Assembly (NCBI GenBank): GCA_951812315.1
Contig: CATOSA010000020.1
Location: forward strand, 1 to 64,000
Direction: 5' to 3'
Source of the DNA: an uncultured Burkholderiales bacterium
GTDB lineage: Bacteria; Pseudomonadota; Gammaproteobacteria; Burkholderiales; Eutrophovitaceae
Length of the DNA: 64,000 nt
The translations under genes and the position numbers were made by a program. Under the pieces are notes generated by a model. It saw only the letters and a list, made by a program, of their open reading frames with translations, was not told the origin of the DNA and did not search any database. Positions 61,148-64,000 of this stretch are shown piece after piece (position 1 is the first letter of the stretch; every line of letters begins with the position of its first letter).

Positions 61148-62607
61148 TTCTGCCTTCCTACCAGTTGAGACTCTAGTTCCAAAGCCGGCCCATTGAAGAA
61201 GAAGAACGCGATCGTCAATGCCGCCGTTATCGTCAATGCAATGATGATCGCGACTGGCGCTTCCCCATGTTGTTTATCAGGTTCGGATGTATCTTCGGAG
61301 AACCAGGCCCAGAATACAATTGGAAGAAAGTAGGCGGCGTTAAGCACTGTGCTGGCAATAATCGTGAACAAGGCGACGTAATTGTCAGCCTGAAAGGAAC
61401 CCGCGAGTATGTACCACTTGGACACGAACCCGGCGGTCGGTGGAACGCCGATCATGCTAAGTGCGCCAATCGTAAAGGCGGTCATGGTCCACGGCATGCG
61501 TCGGCCAATGCCGCGTAGCTGCGTGATCTCGGTCTTTTTTGACGCGGTATAAATTGCGCCCACGGCAAAGAACAGGGTGATCTTGCCAAAGGCATGGGAA
61601 ACCATGTGAATCGCAGCACCGATTTCGGACAACGGTTTGAGAATGGCAGTCGCCATGACAACGTAAGACAGCTGTGCAATCGTCGAATAAGCGAGCAACC
61701 GCTTCAGGTTCGTCTGCCGCAATGCCACGATGCTGGCGGCGATGATCGTGAACGCGGCAACATAAACGAGCCAGCTCGAACTGGGCTGGGTAAACAGAAA
61801 ATCAACCCCGAACGTGTAGACAATGACCTTTACAATCGTGAACACGCCCGCCTTGACGACAGCAACTGCATGCAACAGGGCGCTCACTGGTGTCGGTGCC
61901 ACCATTGCCGCCGGTAGCCATCTGTGCACCGGCATTACCGCGGCCTTGCCGGCGCCAAATACATAGAGGCCGAGCAAAAGGCCTACGGCCGGGCCTTGTA
62001 GGTTGCCCTCGAGTATGCCGCCAGCGACAAAATCCGTGGTTCCGGCAACGATGTAAGTCCACACAATTGCGGGAATCAGCAAGCCGATCGATGTGGTCAG
62101 CAAGATACCGATGTACACACGTGCCGAGCGAACCGTATTCGGATCTCCTTTGTGCGCAACCAGCGGATAAGTGGCTATCGTCAGCGCTTCATAGAACAAC
62201 AACAAGGTCAGCAGATTCCCGGCAAAGGCAATTCCCATTGCGCAAGCCAGAGCGATCGCAAAGAATACGTAGAAGCGCGTCTGGTTCTTCTCGTTGTTGC
62301 CGCGCATGTATCCGATCGAATAGATCGAATTTACAATCCACAGGCCCGAAGCAATCAAACCGAATAACATTCCCAGCGGTTCGACCGTTAGTGCGATCGA
62401 CAAACCCGGAAGCATTGAGAACAGCGTGACCGACGGACGCTCTCCGGCGAACACAAGCTGCGCAAGCGACGCAACGACCACGAGCAGCGCAATCGCGGTC
62501 GCCAGCGTGACCGTTTCACGCACATCTGGCCAGCGGCCGCATAGTGCAATCAATACTGCACCGACCGCGGGGATTGCAAGAGCGAGTTGCGGGTCAGCAA
62601 TATTCAT
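61144..62607 (-). CDS. MrpD/NuoN-like antiporter subunit (second copy)
   Basis: 487 residues, about 14 helices. Signatures: GNLLTLLLFYEALTIATYPL, GKAAVMPVHRWLPAAMVAPT, LKRLLAYSTIAQLSYVVMAT and HMVSHAFGKITLFFAVGAIY with the conserved Lys and His residues. It overlaps the upstream copy by four bases. Part of a multi-subunit cation/proton antiporter in the inner membrane, using proton-motive force to expel Na+ or K+. Confidence 0.9.
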   Translation of the reverse strand: MNIADPQLALAIPAVGAVLIALCGRWPDVRETVTLATAIALLVVVASLAQLVFAGERPSVTLFSMLPGLSIALTVEPLGMLFGLIASGLWIVNSIYSIGYMRGNNEKNQTRFYVFFAIALACAMGIAFAGNLLTLLLFYEALTIATYPLVAHKGDPNTVRSARVYIGILLTTSIGLLIPAIVWTYIVAGTTDFVAGGILEGNLQGPAVGLLLGLYVFGAGKAAVMPVHRWLPAAMVAPTPVSALLHAVAVVKAGVFTIVKVIVYTFGVDFLFTQPSSSWLVYVAAFTIIAASIVALRQTNLKRLLAYSTIAQLSYVVMATAILKPLSEIGAAIHMVSHAFGKITLFFAVGAIYTASKKTEITQLRGIGRRMPWTMTAFTIGALSMIGVPPTAGFVSKWYILAGSFQADNYVALFTIIASTVLNAAYFLPIVFWAWFSEDTSEPDKQHGEAPVAIIIALTITAALTIAFFFFNGPALELESQLVGRQK

Positions 62608-64000
62608 CTCAGCGACTCAAGCAGTGTCTTGGCGGCCGTGGCAGCGGTCTCGGATGTGACAGTCGCGTCGAGCCCGAAATACACACACGCGATGACAAAT
62701 ACCCATGCAGGTATCAGCATGGAAAGCGGCGCCTCGTTGGCAGTTGCCAGATCTTTCGACGGTTCACGGAAATAACAGATCTCGACCACGCGCCAGACAT
62801 AGACGACTGCCAGCAGAGAGCTCAGTAGTACCAGGGCCGCGAGCCACCACCAGCCTTTTTCCAGCGCTCCCATAACGAGGTACCACTTGCTCACAAATCC
62901 GACCGTACCGGGAACCCCGATCAAACTCAGCCCTGCGACCACCAGACCGGCGGCGGTCAATGGCATCCGCTTTGCCAGTCCGGCCATTTGCGAGAGTGCA
63001 GGTTGTCCAATACGCAGCGCGACGCATCCGAGCAGCAGGAAGATTGCGCCCTTGGCGACCGCGTGATTGAACAGATGAACAATACTGCCCGTCAGCCCGC
63101 TGGTGTTAGCCAGGCCGATTCCCAGCGTGATGTATCCGATCTGGGCGACGCTCGAGTAGGCAAACATACGTTTGACGTCTTCCTGGAAAATTGCGACCAG
63201 TGAAGCAACAAACATTGCTGCGATCGACAATGCGAGCAGAATTTCCCCATACGGCAGATCATCGAATACGTGTGATTTCCCGAATACGGTGAAAGTGAAG
63301 CGCAACAACAGGTAGACGGCGACTTTGGTCGCGGTCGCTGCGAGAAAGGCGGTTGAAACTGAGGGCGCATAGGCATATGCATTGGGCAACCACAGGTGCA
63401 GCGGAAACAACGCCAGCTTCAGCGAAATCCCCACGGTGAGGAATGCCAGTGCCGCAAGTAACGGACGGTCCACCGGCATTTCGCTAATGCGCTGTGCAAT
63501 ATCGGCGAGATTCAGTGTCCCCGTCATCAAGTAGAGCAAACCGACGCCGATGACGATGAACGTCGCGCCGATAGTCCCCATGATCAGATACTGGTAGGAC
63601 GCGACAAGTGCTCTGCGGTCGTTACCGAATGCAATCAATATGTAGGTCGCGAGCGAAGACACCTCGAGGAAGACGAAGACATTAAACGCATCACCAGTGA
63701 TGGTGACGCCGAGCAGGCCCGCCAGACATAACAGGTAGGCTGTCCAGAACAGATAGTGTTGTTCACTGCGTATCTCGGCGCCGATGCTTGTTCTGGCGTA
63801 TGGGACGATGACCGCGCCGACCAGTGATACCAGCACGAGCACAAATGCGTTTACAGCGTCTACGCGGTACTCAATTCCCCACGGGGCAAGCCAACCTCCA
63901 AGCGCGTACGAGATGGTGCCTTGATCCAGCACCCTGATCAGTAAAACGATCGAGATGGCGGCAGCACTCCAGCTTGCCAGCCATGCGAGCAACCACGTTA
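62604..64000 (-). CDS. MrpD-like antiporter subunit (first copy), 5' end outside window
   Basis: At least 465 residues; the frame is open to the edge, with TTG 63992 the last start in view and homologous sequence already under way, so the gene begins beyond 64000. Signatures: GDAFNVFVFLEVSSLATYIL, KLALFPLHLWLPNAYAYAPS, VKRMFAYSSVAQIGYITLGI and HLFNHAVAKGAIFLLLGCVA. Closest in pattern to MrpD proper. Heads the visible part of a four-gene coupled unit; other Mrp subunits (MrpB, C, E, F, G) would lie to the right. Confidence 0.9.
   Translation of the reverse strand, partial: TWLLAWLASWSAAAISIVLLIRVLDQGTISYALGGWLAPWGIEYRVDAVNAFVLVLVSLVGAVIVPYARTSIGAEIRSEQHYLFWTAYLLCLAGLLGVTITGDAFNVFVFLEVSSLATYILIAFGNDRRALVASYQYLIMGTIGATFIVIGVGLLYLMTGTLNLADIAQRISEMPVDRPLLAALAFLTVGISLKLALFPLHLWLPNAYAYAPSVSTAFLAATATKVAVYLLLRFTFTVFGKSHVFDDLPYGEILLALSIAAMFVASLVAIFQEDVKRMFAYSSVAQIGYITLGIGLANTSGLTGSIVHLFNHAVAKGAIFLLLGCVALRIGQPALSQMAGLAKRMPLTAAGLVVAGLSLIGVPGTVGFVSKWYLVMGALEKGWWWLAALVLLSSLLAVVYVWRVVEICYFREPSKDLATANEAPLSMLIPAWVFVIACVYFGLDATVTSETAATAAKTLLESLR

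Overview
The window looks like chromosomal DNA of a proteobacterium, most likely a betaproteobacterium or close relative. The reasons are a PhaM-type polyhydroxybutyrate granule regulator, a CobD/CbiB-like protein of the betaproteobacterial kind, and the order FmdB zinc ribbon, aspS, nudB and an endonuclease/exonuclease/phosphatase protein. The lifestyle genes (gentisate ring cleavage, lutABC lactate oxidation, a hexuronate-type dehydratase, an Mrp-like antiporter cluster) fit a free-living aerobic heterotroph. No rRNA, tRNA or CRISPR array was seen.

Layout. 1-4.8 kb: edge of a prophage (tail morphogenesis gene), then a compact cargo block on the minus strand. The block holds a D12 adenine methyltransferase, a small possibly HEPN-like protein, a three-helix membrane protein and an NdpA/YejK-like nucleoid protein. 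It is bracketed by imperfect 35-bp direct repeats, and the right repeat cuts off a secreted hydrolase gene. 4.8-7.1 kb: outer-membrane barrel, small coiled-coil protein and a frameshifted IS1595 transposase next to rsgA. 7-25 kb: mostly housekeeping and catabolic genes (rsgA, MetF-like/gentisate dioxygenase divergon, HtrA protease, patatin, ybaK/nudix pair, maeB, TraB/GumN, proline iminopeptidase), with two palindromic MITE-like elements. 25-38 kb: a decayed accessory stretch with two IS3 relatives, a protease-like protein without its serine, a DUF5681-like gene with an internal stop, gene tails and the broken OsmC / flavin monooxygenase / DUF4242 block. Intact GNAT, phaM, UxaA-family and ferric-reductase-like genes lie among them. 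38-64 kb: mostly intact genes: MscS channel, SAM methyltransferase, ugpQ, fmdB-aspS-nudB, nadA, an SRPBCC-nuclease fusion, creatininase, Atm1-type ABC exporter, PBP7-like endopeptidase, IclR regulator with lutABC, and a cluster of three MrpD-like antiporter subunits running off the right edge.

A striking general feature is the number of broken reading frames. At least ten genes carry a frameshift, internal stop, deletion or insertion. Some are certainly biological (IS and MITE insertions, deletions). Others are single-base events that could be assembly errors. The best candidate for an undescribed system is the 1.5-4.3 kb cassette: three tightly coupled genes behind a palindromic operator-like site, with an orphan methyltransferase, inside direct repeats at a prophage edge. 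This is an arrangement typical of anti-phage cargo. That function is inferred and not shown by the sequence.
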